Assembly: GCA_963715405.1 (NCBI GenBank)
Contig: OY970239.1
Coordinates: 2,046,001-2,110,000 of the forward strand
DNA from: JALZKA01 sp963715405
GTDB lineage: Bacteria > Actinomycetota > Thermoleophilia > Solirubrobacterales > 70-9
DNA length: 64,000 nt
Reading direction: 5' to 3'
Position numbers and translations under genes: made by a program. Shown here piece after piece: positions 40,536 to 50,231 of the stretch; position 1 is the stretch's first letter; every line of letters begins with the position of its first letter. The notes beneath the pieces are model-generated. The model was not told the DNA's origin, ran no database searches, and was given only the letters and a program-made list of their open reading frames with translations.

Positions 40536-41963
40536 ATGAGCACCGCCTCGGGCGAGCTGACGGGAGTCACCGCCCAAGCTGAAGCGCTGGCGTCCGGAGA
40601 TATCGGCTCGGCCGAGATCGTCTCGGCTTGCCTCGAATCGATCGAAGCCTCACAGGCCACCCTCAACGCCTTTCGCTGCGTCCGCGCGGACGCAGCGATG
40701 GACGAGGCGCATGAATGCGACCGCCGCATCGCCGCCGGCGAGCGGGCGCCGCTTCTGGGCGTGCCGATCGCGATCAAAGACGACACCGACCTTGCCGGTG
40801 AGACGACCGCATTCGGCTGCGCGGGCAGCTTTGACCCGATCACGGAAGACAGTGAGGTTGTGCGCCGCCTCCGCTTGGCGGGCGCCGTCATTGTCGGCAA
40901 GACCACCACTTCCGAGATCGGACAGTGGCCGTTCTCGGAGGGTCCCGGGTTCGGCATCACGCGGAACCCATGGGACCTCGGCCACACGCCCGGCGGCTCG
41001 AGCGGCGGGGCTGCGGCGGCCGTCGCGGCCGGCCTCGTCGCAGGGGCGATCGGCTCTGACGGCGCCGGTTCGGTGCGCATCCCTGCCGCCTGGTGCCACC
41101 TGGTCGGGATCAAGCCGCAGCGCGGGCGCATCTCAACGTGGCCGCACCCCGAGGCCTTCATGGGCCTCACCTGTCTCGGCCCGCTCGCACGCAGCGTGGC
41201 GGATGCAGCGGTTCTCCTGGACGCCACCGCGGGCAACCGCGAAGGCGATCTCCATTGGCCCAAGCCACCGTCGCGCAGCTACGCCGAGGCCTCCGGTGAA
41301 TCGCCCGCTCGCGTGCGGATCGCGCTTTCGACCGCGATCCCGTTCAGCGGCGCCCCGGCCAGGCTCGACCCCGAGATTCGCGCCGCGACGGAGCGCATCG
41401 GCGAGGTGCTCGGGGGCCTGGGTCACGAGGTGGAAGCCGCCGATCCCACCTACGGCCTCGTCGGCGCGAGCTTCATGCCTCGCTCGATGGCCGGGATCCG
41501 GGAATGGGTGGATCGCATCGCAGAACCCGACACGCTCGACCCGCGCACGCGACACAACGCGAAGGTGGGGAAGCTTCTCTCGGGACCGGCGCTCGCCGCC
41601 GCTCGCGTGCTCGAACGGCCGCTCCGCGGGCAGATCGGCCGCATCTTCGGCCGCTTCGACGTAGTGGTAGCGCCGACGACGGCGAAGCCGGCGCTCGCGA
41701 TCGGCGCCGCCGACGGGCTCGGCAACTGGGAGACGGACCGGTTGATCGTCGGCGCCTGCCCGTACGCGTGGCCCTGGAACGTCATCGGCTGGCCGGGCGT
41801 GAACGTCCCCGCGGGGCTCACCGACGGCGGGCTTCCGATCGGCGTCCAGCTCCTCGGCCCGGCGAACTCGGAGGAGCTCCTGATCTCGCTCGCGGCCGAG
41901 CTCGAGAGCGTCGAGCGCTGGCAGGACCGCTGGCCGCCCAACGCCCATCCACGCCGAAAGTAG
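40536..41963 (+). CDS. Amidase-signature family hydrolase
   Basis: 475 aa. The complete Ser-cisSer-Lys triad: K81 in GVPIAIKDD, S155 in PGGSSGGAAAA, and nucleophile S179 in GSDGAGSVRIPA. C-terminal LPIGVQLLGP is the usual family end block. No signal peptide, so cytosolic. Some members act as GatA, but there is no GatB/GatC neighbour and the sequence lacks GatA-type features, so a general amidase or aryl acylamidase is likelier. It starts 27 bp after the Amt gene, suggesting nitrogen scavenging. Confidence 0.9.
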   Translation: MSTASGELTGVTAQAEALASGDIGSAEIVSACLESIEASQATLNAFRCVRADAAMDEAHECDRRIAAGERAPLLGVPIAIKDDTDLAGETTAFGCAGSFDPITEDSEVVRRLRLAGAVIVGKTTTSEIGQWPFSEGPGFGITRNPWDLGHTPGGSSGGAAAAVAAGLVAGAIGSDGAGSVRIPAAWCHLVGIKPQRGRISTWPHPEAFMGLTCLGPLARSVADAAVLLDATAGNREGDLHWPKPPSRSYAEASGESPARVRIALSTAIPFSGAPARLDPEIRAATERIGEVLGGLGHEVEAADPTYGLVGASFMPRSMAGIREWVDRIAEPDTLDPRTRHNAKVGKLLSGPALAAARVLERPLRGQIGRIFGRFDVVVAPTTAKPALAIGAADGLGNWETDRLIVGACPYAWPWNVIGWPGVNVPAGLTDGGLPIGVQLLGPANSEELLISLAAELESVERWQDRWPPNAHPRRK

Positions 41964-42009
41964 GGAAAGCCGCGATATTCGCGGGAATTCCTTCTCTCGG
42001 CGACTCTAC

Positions 42010-42558
42010 TCAGCGCTCGGGCGGTGAGAGCTGTCGCAGCCTCGCCCTGCCCTCGCTTAGGCAGCGGTTCACCTTCGTGAGGGTCCACGCGGTGAGCTCC
42101 GAGATCTCGGCGTAGGAATAGCCCTCGCCGCGCAGGACCAGCGCGCGGCGCTCGTCCGGCTTGAGCATGTGAAGCGTGCGCGCGCGAGCGTGGGCCCACT
42201 CCCGGCGCTCGGCGCGCTCGGCGGGGCACGGCTCGCCGCCGGGCCACACGTCCTCGACCTCGCCGGCCAGCAGTCGTTCGCGCTCCCGTCGTACAGCGAG
42301 CGCCTCTCGCTTCGTGACCAGATGCATCCAGGCAGCGAGGCGCTCGGGAGGGTGCGGCGGCGCCTTCTCGAGCAGGATCAAGGTTGCGCGGCCTAGCGCA
42401 TCGTCAGCGTCGTCGGCGCAGATAGAAAACCGGCGGGCGGTACGGCGAAAGGCAGCTCCGTGGGCGCGAAGCAAGCCGACCGCGGCCGTGCTTCGGGTGC
42501 ATTGGGTCTTCACTCCTTGAACAACCCCGGCGGGAGCGTTCTCGCCCCCTGGACACAC
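42010..42558 (-). CDS. ECF-type sigma factor
   Basis: About 170-182 aa. The region-2-like part (ICADDADDALGRATLILLEKA ... LAAWMHLVTKREALAVRRERE) is followed by a charged linker. Region 4 is MLKPDERRALVLRGEGYSYAEISELTAWTLTKVNRCLSEGRARL, a good helix-turn-helix. The start is uncertain: GTG 42558 has no ribosome site, and GTG 42513 has AAGGAG too close. No anti-sigma gene is adjacent. It is divergent from the NAD-dependent decarboxylase/epimerase gene. Confidence 0.8.
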   Translation of the reverse strand: MCPGGENAPAGVVQGVKTQCTRSTAAVGLLRAHGAAFRRTARRFSICADDADDALGRATLILLEKAPPHPPERLAAWMHLVTKREALAVRRERERLLAGEVEDVWPGGEPCPAERAERREWAHARARTLHMLKPDERRALVLRGEGYSYAEISELTAWTLTKVNRCLSEGRARLRQLSPPER

Positions 42559-42647
42559 GGGCGCCCAGCGTCGCTCTTAGCAAGCGCTGCTGCGCGCAAG
42601 GCGCTCGCGCCACCACTGGCTTGCGAGCCAGTCTAAGCTCGGCAAGC

Positions 42648-43595
42648 ATGACCACGTCGATAGTCACGGGCGGCGCGGGCTTTCTGGGCTCGCATCTGTG
42701 CGAGGCGCTGCTCGCGAGGGGCGAGCGCGTGATCTGCATCGACAACCTCGACACGGGGTCGCTTCAAAACGTCGAGCACATCTCGGACGAGGCGTTCACC
42801 TTCGTCCTCCACGATCTGACGGAGCCCTTCTTCACCGACGAGCCCGTCGACTTCGTCTACCACCTCGCCTCGCCCGCCAGCCCGATCGATTACCTGCGCC
42901 TGCCCCTCCACACGCTGAAGGTCGGCTCGTACGGGACTCATCACATGCTGGGGCTCGCGAAGCTGAAGAGGGCGCGCTTCGTCCTCGCTTCGACGTCAGA
43001 GGTCTACGGCGACCCGCAAGTCCATCCCCAGCCCGAGGAGTACTGGGGTCACGTGAACCCGATCGGCCCGCGCGGCGTCTACGACGAGGCGAAGCGCTAC
43101 GCCGAAGCGCTCACGATGGCTTATCACCGCCAGCAGGGTGTGGACACAGGGATCGTGAGGACGTTCAACACGTTTGGCCCGAAAATGAGGCCTCACGACG
43201 GCCGCGCCGTCTCCACATTCTTGCGCCAGGCGCTACAGCACAAACCTCTGACAGTGTTCGGCGACGGCTCCCAGACCCGCAGCTTTTGCTACGTAGACGA
43301 TCAAGTGCGCGGCTACATGCTCATGGCTGAATCCGACGTCCACGTGCCGGTGAACGTCGGCAATCCCGAGGAGCTACCCCTGCTTGAGCTTGCCGAGACA
43401 GTGATCGAGGTGACGGAGTCGAAGTCGGAGATCGTCTTCGAGGCGCTGCCGATCGACGACCCTCAGGTGCGCCAGCCCGACATCACGCGTGCGAAGCAGC
43501 TGCTTGCCTGGGAGCCGAAGGTCAGTCTGCGCGACGGCCTGCGCCTGACGATCGAAAAGGCGGGCGTCGAGCAGCTCGTCGACACGCGCTACTGA
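42648..43595 (+). CDS. UDP-glucuronate decarboxylase-like NAD-dependent epimerase/dehydratase
   Basis: 315 aa; MTTSIVTGGAGFLGSHLCEAL is the Rossmann start. YHLASPASPIDYLRLPLHTLKVGSYGT, STSEVYGDP, RGVYDEAKRYAE (YxxxK) and VRTFNTFGPKMRPHDGRAVSTF are the hallmark blocks of UDP-xylose synthase. GDGSQTRSFCYVDD completes the set. It would make UDP-xylose from UDP-glucuronate, a sugar donor for surface glycans such as those of the locus at the left edge. The start is chosen at the ATG before TTSIVTGG; a longer frame exists to 42621. Confidence 0.9.
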   Translation: MTTSIVTGGAGFLGSHLCEALLARGERVICIDNLDTGSLQNVEHISDEAFTFVLHDLTEPFFTDEPVDFVYHLASPASPIDYLRLPLHTLKVGSYGTHHMLGLAKLKRARFVLASTSEVYGDPQVHPQPEEYWGHVNPIGPRGVYDEAKRYAEALTMAYHRQQGVDTGIVRTFNTFGPKMRPHDGRAVSTFLRQALQHKPLTVFGDGSQTRSFCYVDDQVRGYMLMAESDVHVPVNVGNPEELPLLELAETVIEVTESKSEIVFEALPIDDPQVRQPDITRAKQLLAWEPKVSLRDGLRLTIEKAGVEQLVDTRY

Positions 43596-43601
43596 GCGGC
43601 G

Positions 43602-45680
43602 CTAGATCGCGATCGGCGCGAGCTCTTCGATCGGCCTGGGCCTGCCCACGTGGTAGCCCTGCGCGAAGTCGACGCCGAACTCGCGGAGCTTGATCAGGAT
43701 CTCCTCGCTTTCGACGAACTCGGCGATAGTCCGAAGGCCCAGCGCGCGGGCGATCTCGACCATCGCCGAGACCATGTGCTGGTCGATCTCCGAAGAGTCG
43801 AGGTTGCGGATGAACTCGCCGTCGATCTTGAGGTAATCCACCGGCAGGTACTTGAGGTAGTAGAAGGAGCCGAAGCCGGCGCCGAAATCGTCGAGCGCGA
43901 AGCGGCAGCCCCAGCGCCGGATTCGGGTTGCGAGCATCCGTGCCTCGTCCATGTTCGCGATGGCGGCGGTCTCGGTGATCTCGAAGACGAGCTGCGAGGG
44001 GTTGATCGGCGCCTTTGTGAGCTCGGCCTCGATCAGGTCGGGAAGCTCGGGATCGCAGATGGAATGCCCCGAGAGATTCACCTCGAGCACGATCTTTCGG
44101 CCCCCGTTCTGCTCTCGCTCGATCAGCTCGATCGCCTGGCGGATCATCCAGATGTCTATCTCGGAGATCAGGCCGAAGCGCTCGGCGACGGGCAGGAACG
44201 CGCCCGGCGGCACGACGTTACCGTCTTCGTCCGTCATGCGGATGAGCAGCTCGTAGCGGTCCGCGTCGTGGCCGTTGAGGCTCGCGATCGGCTGAGCGTG
44301 GACGGCGAACATGTTCTCGCGCAGGGCGCGCTTGATCCTGTCGGTCCACACGAACCCGGCGCGCTGGGCGTTCGGAGCCGGGGCGTCGCGCGAGAACAGG
44401 ATGACCCGGTCGCGCCCCGAGCCCTTGGCTTCGTACATCGCCACGTCGGCCTCCATCAGGAGCTGCTCGGCGGTGAGGTTTGGCGCATCGAGCATCGTGA
44501 TCCCGATCGATGTCGTGACCTGAACCGGCTTGTCACGCGCGAGCACCCGATGGCTCCTGACCATTGCCAGGAGCTCGTCGGCCAGCTCGATCGCATCGTC
44601 GGCTCCGGTGCCGGTCAAGAGCAGAGCGAACTCGTCCCCGCCGAGGCGCGAGGCGATGTCGGTCCGGCGTACGCGGCACTTGAGCTGGCTCGAGAGGCTG
44701 CGGATGAGCTCGTCGCCCGCCTGGTGGCCGAGTGCGTCGTTGATGAACTTGAAGTTGTCGATGTCGAGCACGAGCAGCGCGGACTCGACGTCGAGGCGCT
44801 CGCAGATGGCGATCTGCTGGGCCAGCTCATCACCGAAGCGCCGACGGTTGTAGAGCCCCGTGAGCACGTCGTGGTCGGCCATGTACTGAAGCTGCTGCTC
44901 CGAGCGCTTGCGCTCGGTGATGTCCTTGAAGGTGACGACTGCGCCCCCGCCGGCCCCCGCGGCGTAGGGAGTGACCGAGTACTCAACGGGAAAGCCCGTC
45001 GCGTCGAAGCGCAGGAACGTCTCACCGTCGGCCTGGTAGGCGACGCCCGAGACCATCGCGACCTGAATCGGGCAGTCCGCGGCGTCGTGGCCGTCGGAGA
45101 GCGGGCCCTTCGGGTGAACGACATCGTGGAGGCGTGAGCCCAGGAGCTCCCCGCGAGTGCACCGAAGGAGCTTCGCGGCCGCCGGGTTTGCGAACGTGAT
45201 GACCCCCGCAGCGTCGAGCCCGCAGATGCCGTCTCCCGCCGAATAGAGAATCAGCTCGTTCTGGCGCCCGAGCTGCGCCAGCTCGCCCTCAGCGGACTTG
45301 CGCTCGATCGCGTAGCGGACGGCTCGCATTACCCCGTCACCGTCGATCGAGCCCTTGACGAGGTAGTCCTGGGCGCCCGCGCCGAGCGCCTCGAGCGCGA
45401 CCTCCTCGTCGTTCAGACCGGTGAGGATGATGATGGGAAGGTCGGGAAAGCGCGCGCGCAGACGGTCGATCCCGTCGAGGCCCGAGACGTCGGGAAGCGA
45501 GAGATCGAGCAAGACGCAGTCGGTCGCGTCCGCCTCGATCTCCTTGATTGCGTCGGCGAGCTTGCGGCACGGGCGCAGCACGAGGTCGTGATCGCCTGTC
45601 GCGGCGACCATCTCCTGAAGGAGACGCGCGTCGGCCGGGTTGTTCTCGACCAGAAGAACCGATGGGACCGCCGGCATCAT
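43602..45680 (-). CDS. Response regulator with REC, PAS, GGDEF and EAL domains
   Basis: 692 aa. REC: phospho-acceptor D59 (VLLDLSLPD) and K109. PAS about 140-255 (ILYSAGDGICGLDAAG). GGDEF at 347-351 (RLGGDEFALLL) with the I-site RRTD five residues before it. EAL: the motif is ELLIRM (E477), with LEVNLSGH (N535), FEITET, DDFGAG (D597-D598), LKID (K618), AEFVES and AQGYHVGRP, so PDE residues are kept. Start ATG 45680 overlaps the kinase stop by one base. It controls c-di-GMP in response to phosphorylation; the output direction cannot be decided. Intact frame, unlike its two upstream partners. Confidence 0.93.
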   Translation of the reverse strand: MMPAVPSVLLVENNPADARLLQEMVAATGDHDLVLRPCRKLADAIKEIEADATDCVLLDLSLPDVSGLDGIDRLRARFPDLPIIILTGLNDEEVALEALGAGAQDYLVKGSIDGDGVMRAVRYAIERKSAEGELAQLGRQNELILYSAGDGICGLDAAGVITFANPAAAKLLRCTRGELLGSRLHDVVHPKGPLSDGHDAADCPIQVAMVSGVAYQADGETFLRFDATGFPVEYSVTPYAAGAGGGAVVTFKDITERKRSEQQLQYMADHDVLTGLYNRRRFGDELAQQIAICERLDVESALLVLDIDNFKFINDALGHQAGDELIRSLSSQLKCRVRRTDIASRLGGDEFALLLTGTGADDAIELADELLAMVRSHRVLARDKPVQVTTSIGITMLDAPNLTAEQLLMEADVAMYEAKGSGRDRVILFSRDAPAPNAQRAGFVWTDRIKRALRENMFAVHAQPIASLNGHDADRYELLIRMTDEDGNVVPPGAFLPVAERFGLISEIDIWMIRQAIELIEREQNGGRKIVLEVNLSGHSICDPELPDLIEAELTKAPINPSQLVFEITETAAIANMDEARMLATRIRRWGCRFALDDFGAGFGSFYYLKYLPVDYLKIDGEFIRNLDSSEIDQHMVSAMVEIARALGLRTIAEFVESEEILIKLREFGVDFAQGYHVGRPRPIEELAPIAI

Positions 45681-47088
45681 CAGGGCACCTCTTCTGAGAG
45701 CTCGGGGAGGATGAACTTGAACGTGCTGCCGCCGCCGGGCGTCTCCTCGACCCAGATCCGCCCGCCGTGGCGCTCGACGACCTTCTTGCAGATCGAAAGG
45801 CCGATCCCGGTGCCCTGATACTCGCCGCCGCCGTGGAGGCGCTGGAAGACATTGAAGATCCGCTCGCGATGGCGCTCCTCGATCCCGATGCCGTTGTCCG
45901 CGACGAAGAAGTGCCAAGCTCCGCCGCTGAGGTCCGCGCCGATCTTGATCAGCGGGCTTTTGATCCGGCGCGCGGAACTTCACGGCGTTCGAGATCAGGT
46001 TTTCGAAGAGCCGGCTGAGCTGCGAGGATCTCCACCCACAGTTGGAAGTTCGTCCAGCTCGAAGTCCGGCCCCCGCCTCCGAGATCGAGGTGGCGAGCGC
46101 GCCGATCGTCTTGTTCACAGTGTCGTTCAGGTCGACGCGGCTCTGCACGAGCTCCGAGCGGCCGGTTCGCGAGTACGAGAGGAGTCCCTCGATCAGCGCC
46201 TGCATCCGCTCCGTCCCGTCAACGATGAACGCCGATGAATTCGTCCGCGGACTCGTCGAGCTGGCCCTCATAGCGCTTTTGCAGGAGCTGGACGAAGCCG
46301 GCGATCGTCCGCAATGGCTCGGTGAGATCGTGCGAGGCGACGTAGGCGAACTCCTTGAGCTCGTCGTTTGCGTGCTCGAGCTCGGTCGCGTAGCGCGGAG
46401 AGCTCCTCGGCGCGGCGCTTGATCTCGCGCGCGTGGCGGTCCCGCTCGATCACGCGTCCGAGCTGCGACGCCGACCTGAGCCGCGAGCCCGAGCAGGCGG
46501 TCGTTCGGCTCGGCGACCGACGGGGGAGAAGAACTCGACGCACTCCCACAACGGAGTCCTCGATCAGGATCGGAAAGCCGAAGGCCGCGTTGACTGCCCA
46601 CTCCTTCCGCCGCATGGGCGCGCGGAAAGTTCGTGTCGGCCTTTGCGTTTGGATCCAGATCGGCCGTTCCTGCTCGAGCACCCTGCCCGGCACCCCGACC
46701 CCGCTCTTGAAGGTCGAGGCCTCGGTGATCCGCTTGAAGCCCTTGAAACGCTCGTCGTCATCGAGGTGCCAGACGCCGGTCGGAAGCAGCGTCTCGCCGT
46801 TCCGGCTGAGGAGGAACACGTGTCCGATCGGCCAGCCGGAATGGGCGCAGATCGGCGTCCACCGTCACCTGCAGCGCCGAGCGCACCTCCTTCGCCGCGT
46901 TGGCGGCGACGGCCACCGCCTCGAGCAACCTTGAGATCTGCCTTGCGGTCGTAAAGCTCGCGCGTGGCCTTCTCGGCGATCGTCCTCTGCAGCTAGGCGG
47001 GCCCTGCGCTCGCCGATCCGCCTTGGAGCGCAGCGTCGAGATCCAGGCCCGAGGTCGTTGCCGGCCCTTCGGTTGTCGGCTCGCTCAT
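45680..47088 (-). pseudogene. GAF-HisKA-HATPase sensor histidine kinase, frameshifted
   Basis: Reads MSEPTTEGPA from 47088 (ATGA overlap with H-NOX). It then changes frame at least five times. The pieces are a GAF domain (LLEAVAVAANAAKEVRSALQ, HSGWPIGHVFLLSRNGE), HisKA with the phospho-His in LKEFAYVASHDLTEPLRTIA (His near 46331) and HATPase (FFVADNGIGIEERHRERIF, GTGIGLSICKKVVERHGG), ending SEEVP at 45680. Breaks fall around 47000, 46940, 46540-46600, 46370-46400 and 45960-46080. Substitution decay is not seen. Without the breaks, this is a HnoK-like kinase partner of H-NOX. Confidence 0.8.
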
Positions 47089-47629
47089 GGCGCCACGACC
47101 ACTTCGAACACGCACTCCGCGTCGCCGCGCTTCTGACAGGTGGTCTGTGCGACCTTGAGGACTCGCTTGAAATGGACTGGCCCGCGCCTTCGATGAGCCC
47201 CTGGCCGAAGAAGCAGAGGCCTCGCTGAGAGCGGTATCCCATCAGCATGCGATCGGACTCGGTCACCCGATAGTCGAAGACGGGAACGTCCGCGCCGGGG
47301 TAGAGCTTTCGGACCTCGGGATGGATGATGTCGTTGAGGGTGCCGAGGAAGGACAGCGTCCTGGTCGTGCGGCTCGAAGAGCTTCGGGTAGGCTCGGCGA
47401 GCTTTGGAAGCGCGTGCCGCCCGAACCACCCAACGGCTTCATCCGGATCGATGCTCGAGTTGCTCGGAAAGGCTCAAGACCAGAGCCTCGAAGCTCCGAG
47501 TGAGGGTAGGTGCCCGAGCGACGTATAGGCGCCGTCGACGCCGGAATCGGAGATCGCCTGCTCCCAGGTGGCCTCGCCCGCCTCTTCCGAGACGACCTGT
47601 TCGAGCAGATTGAAGACGACCCCTTTCAC
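47085..47629 (-). pseudogene. H-NOX heme gas-sensor protein, frameshifted
   Basis: Start GTG 47629, preceded by AGGAGG (47637 region) and followed by KGVVFNLLEQVVSEEAGEAT, the H-NOX opening. Joining frames gives the heme-ligand block LNDIIHPEVRKLYPGADVPVF (proximal His after II) and GYRSQRGLCFFGQGLIEG, where YRSQR is the YxSxR heme-propionate motif. The end is CQKRGDAECVFEVVVAP. Total length (545 nt) matches the usual about 181 aa, but the frame changes at least six times, about every 90 bp. Sensor of NO or O2; it acts with the kinase and REC-PAS-GGDEF-EAL gene of this operon. Confidence 0.82.
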
Positions 47630-47677
47630 CCAGTACCTCCTACCTTGAATCGTCAAAGCGGTGGGACCCTCTAATAG

Positions 47678-47703
47678 ATACGACCGTCGCAGCACGGTCG
47701 TAT
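47678..47703. promoter_or_regulatory. Perfect inverted repeat in the divergent H-NOX / GT4 promoter region
   Basis: ATACGACCGT-cgcagc-ACGGTCGTAT: 10-bp arms, 6-nt spacer. It lies between the H-NOX start (47629) and the GT4 start (47762), flanked by AT-rich -10-like sequence on both sides (TAATAGAT, TATATC). The likeliest use is a dimeric repressor/activator operator; a hairpin is possible. Confidence 0.55.
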
Positions 47704-47761
47704 ATCCGTCCAGATCCCGCTTCCTTTCCTGAGTTCTCACTCTCTTCCTTAAGTCTCACAG

Positions 47762-48965
47762 ATGTCCTCCCACTCACAAGCTCCGGGCGGCGGCCTGCGC
47801 ATCGCCCACCTCACGGCCACGTTCCCCCCGTATCCCGGAGGCGCCGGTAACACCGCTCATCGCTTTGCGGTCGGGCAAGCCGAGCGCGGCCATCACGTCG
47901 AGGTCATCACCGCTCCGGCGCCAGGCGAGGAGCCTGCCGCACCCGGCGTGGAGGTTCACCGCATCCCTCCGGTTTATGCGATCGGCAACGCACCATTCAT
48001 TCCGCGCCTGGCCGGACTCGGCGGCTTCGACGTGGTGCATCTCCATTATCCCTTCATCTTCGGCTCCGAGCTGACGCTCCTGGCGCGGCTCAGCCGCCAG
48101 CGCCGCTCGCAGGCGCTGCTCGTCCACTACAAGAACCGCCTGGTGGGCGACGGGCGGCGCGGCCTTCTCTTTGAGGCGTACGAGCGCACGGTCGCTCCAG
48201 CGCTCATCCGCGCGGCCGACCGCGTCTGCGTCCTCTCTCAAGATCACTCGCGTTCCGTCTCCTACCTCAGGCGCACCGGCGAGCGGGACCCGGACAAGCT
48301 GATCGAGATGCCGAACGGGGTCGACGCGGATCGCTTCAGCCCGGGCGACGACGAGAGCGGCTGGCGCGAGCGGCTTGGCATTCCCCCAGACGCGATCGTC
48401 GCGGCATTCGTGGCGACGCTCGACCGCGCCCATCACTTCAAGCGGCTCGACGTCGCGATCGACGCGCTCGCCGAGCTCGGAAACGAAGACGTCCACATCG
48501 TCGTCGCGGGGGGCGGCGAGCTTGTCGCGGACTTTCAAGCCCGCGCCAGCGAGCGCGGAGTCACCGGCCGTGTCCACTTCCTCAGTGCCGTGCCGCACTC
48601 CGAGCTGCCAGGAGTCCTACGCGCGTCGGACCTCTTCCTCCTCACAACCGAGCCTCCCGAATCGTTCGGCATCGTCCTCATCGAAGCGATGGCTACGGGG
48701 CTGCCGGTGATCGCAACGGATTACCCCGGAGTCCGGGCCGTGGTGACCGAGGAAACCGGCCTCCTCGCCCCGCAGGGCGATGTCGCGGCCGTGGCCGGAT
48801 GCCTCCGCGAGATGGTCGAGGTAGGTCCGGAGGGACGCGCCGCGATGGGCGACGGCCGGCCGCGCGCGCGCGGAGGATGAGTGGAACTGGCCGCGACTCC
48901 TGGACCGCATGGACAGCGCTTACTTCGAGGCGATCGCGGCGCGGCGCGAAAAGATGCGCTCGTGA
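47762..48965 (+). CDS. GT4-family glycosyltransferase (frameshift near the end)
   Basis: About 400 aa. GGLRIAHLTATFPPYPGGAGNTAHR is the N-domain loop of GT4. RVCVLSQDHSRSV and IEMPNGVDADRFSPGD follow, then PESFGIVLIEAMATGLPVIATDYPG, the E-x7-E donor site of GT-B retaining enzymes. Near 48855-48868 (GC run ggccggccgcgcgcgcgcgg) the frame changes; the correct end reads ARAEDEWNWPRLLDRM and stops at 48965. The next GT4 starts GTGA on this stop. Sugar and acceptor unknown. Confidence 0.85.
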
Positions 48966-50231
48966 GCGAATCGCCGCATCCTCGCCGCATCCTTTTCGTC
49001 TCTTACTTCTACCCGCCATGCACGGACACGGGCGCCCATCGGCCCGCCTCGATGGTGAAGTACCTCCGACGCGCGGGCCACGACGTGACCGTGCTCACTA
49101 CGTCTGCCTACGGGTCGCTGCCTGGCGATGGCCCAGAGCGGATCGAGCGCACGGCGGACGCTCAGCTCTGGCGCGCGCGGCTTCGCGGCGCCGACCGCGT
49201 GGGTTCGATGTACGACGCCGATACCTATGCCGGGAAGCCCCATCCGCTGAGCAGGGTGATCGTCCCCGAGCCTCTCGCGCTCGCGTGGGCACCGTTCGCG
49301 CGGCGACGCGCGATTGCTCTCCACCGGCAGAAGCCGTTCGACTGCGTCGTCGCGACCTCGCCCCCGGAGTCCGCCCACTTCGCCGGGCGCGCGCTTCAGC
49401 GTCGTGGCGCGGCCTGGGTGGCCGACGTGCGTGACGCATGGACCTTCGAGCCGCTTCGCCCCGGCTTTCCAACCGGTCTTCAACGAAGGCTCGACGAGCG
49501 GCTCGAGCGCCGGACGCTCGGCGCCGCCGACGTTGTCGTCTGCGTCTCCGAGCCGGCGGCAGCGGACCTTCGAGCGCGCGGAATCGCCGATCCGGTACTG
49601 GTGCGGAACGGCGCCGACCCCGAGCTTCTCGAGGCCGCCGATCCGGCGAGCGCGGCGAGCCTCCTCGATCCCGATCTCGTCTCGCTCGTATACACAGGCC
49701 GCTTCGGCTCGACCGGCCGCGATCCGCAGGCGCTCGTCGATGCGCTTTCAAAGCTCGCCACCGACCGCCCCGATGACGCCGCGCAGATCGAACTCGTCAT
49801 CGCAGGGCCCCTGACCGAGACCGAGCACGAGCTCTTCGCGCGAAACGTGAGCCCTGCGCGCATCGCGCTTGTTGGGTCGCTCGAGCGCGACCGAGCACTC
49901 GCCCTCCAGCGCGCTGCCGACGCGCTGCTGCTCGTCGCCCACCCCATCCGTTCCCAGCTCGCGAACTTCAAGCTCTATGAGTACCTTCACGCCGGACCAC
50001 CGATCCTCGCGCTCGCCGACGGGCACCGAGGCGGGAACCGTCGTCAGCGAGTTCGGAGGTACGGTCGTCCCGGCTGGGGACGTCGCTGCGATCGCGGACG
50101 CGCTGGCTCGGACAGCACGCGGCGAGCTGGCGCCGAGCGACCCGAACGCACGAGCAGAGTACGCCTACCCGGCGGTTGCCGAGCGCATGGCCGCAGCGAT
50201 CGAGCGGGCCATATCCTCACGCCATGGCTGA
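48962..50231 (+). CDS. GT4-family glycosyltransferase (frameshift near the end)
   Basis: About 420 aa. ILFVSYFYPPCTDTGAHRPASMVKYL is the N-domain opening; VVVCVSEPAAADL and LVSLVYTGRFGSTGRDPQALV mark the C-domain. FKLYEYLHAGPPILALADG is the donor-site helix (E-x-L/Y). At about 50022 a one-base shift is needed (GGG CAC -> GG ACC); the rest reads TEAGTVVSEFGGTVVPAGDVAAIAD and stops at 50231, overlapping the mutase start. Partner of the preceding GT4. Confidence 0.85.
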
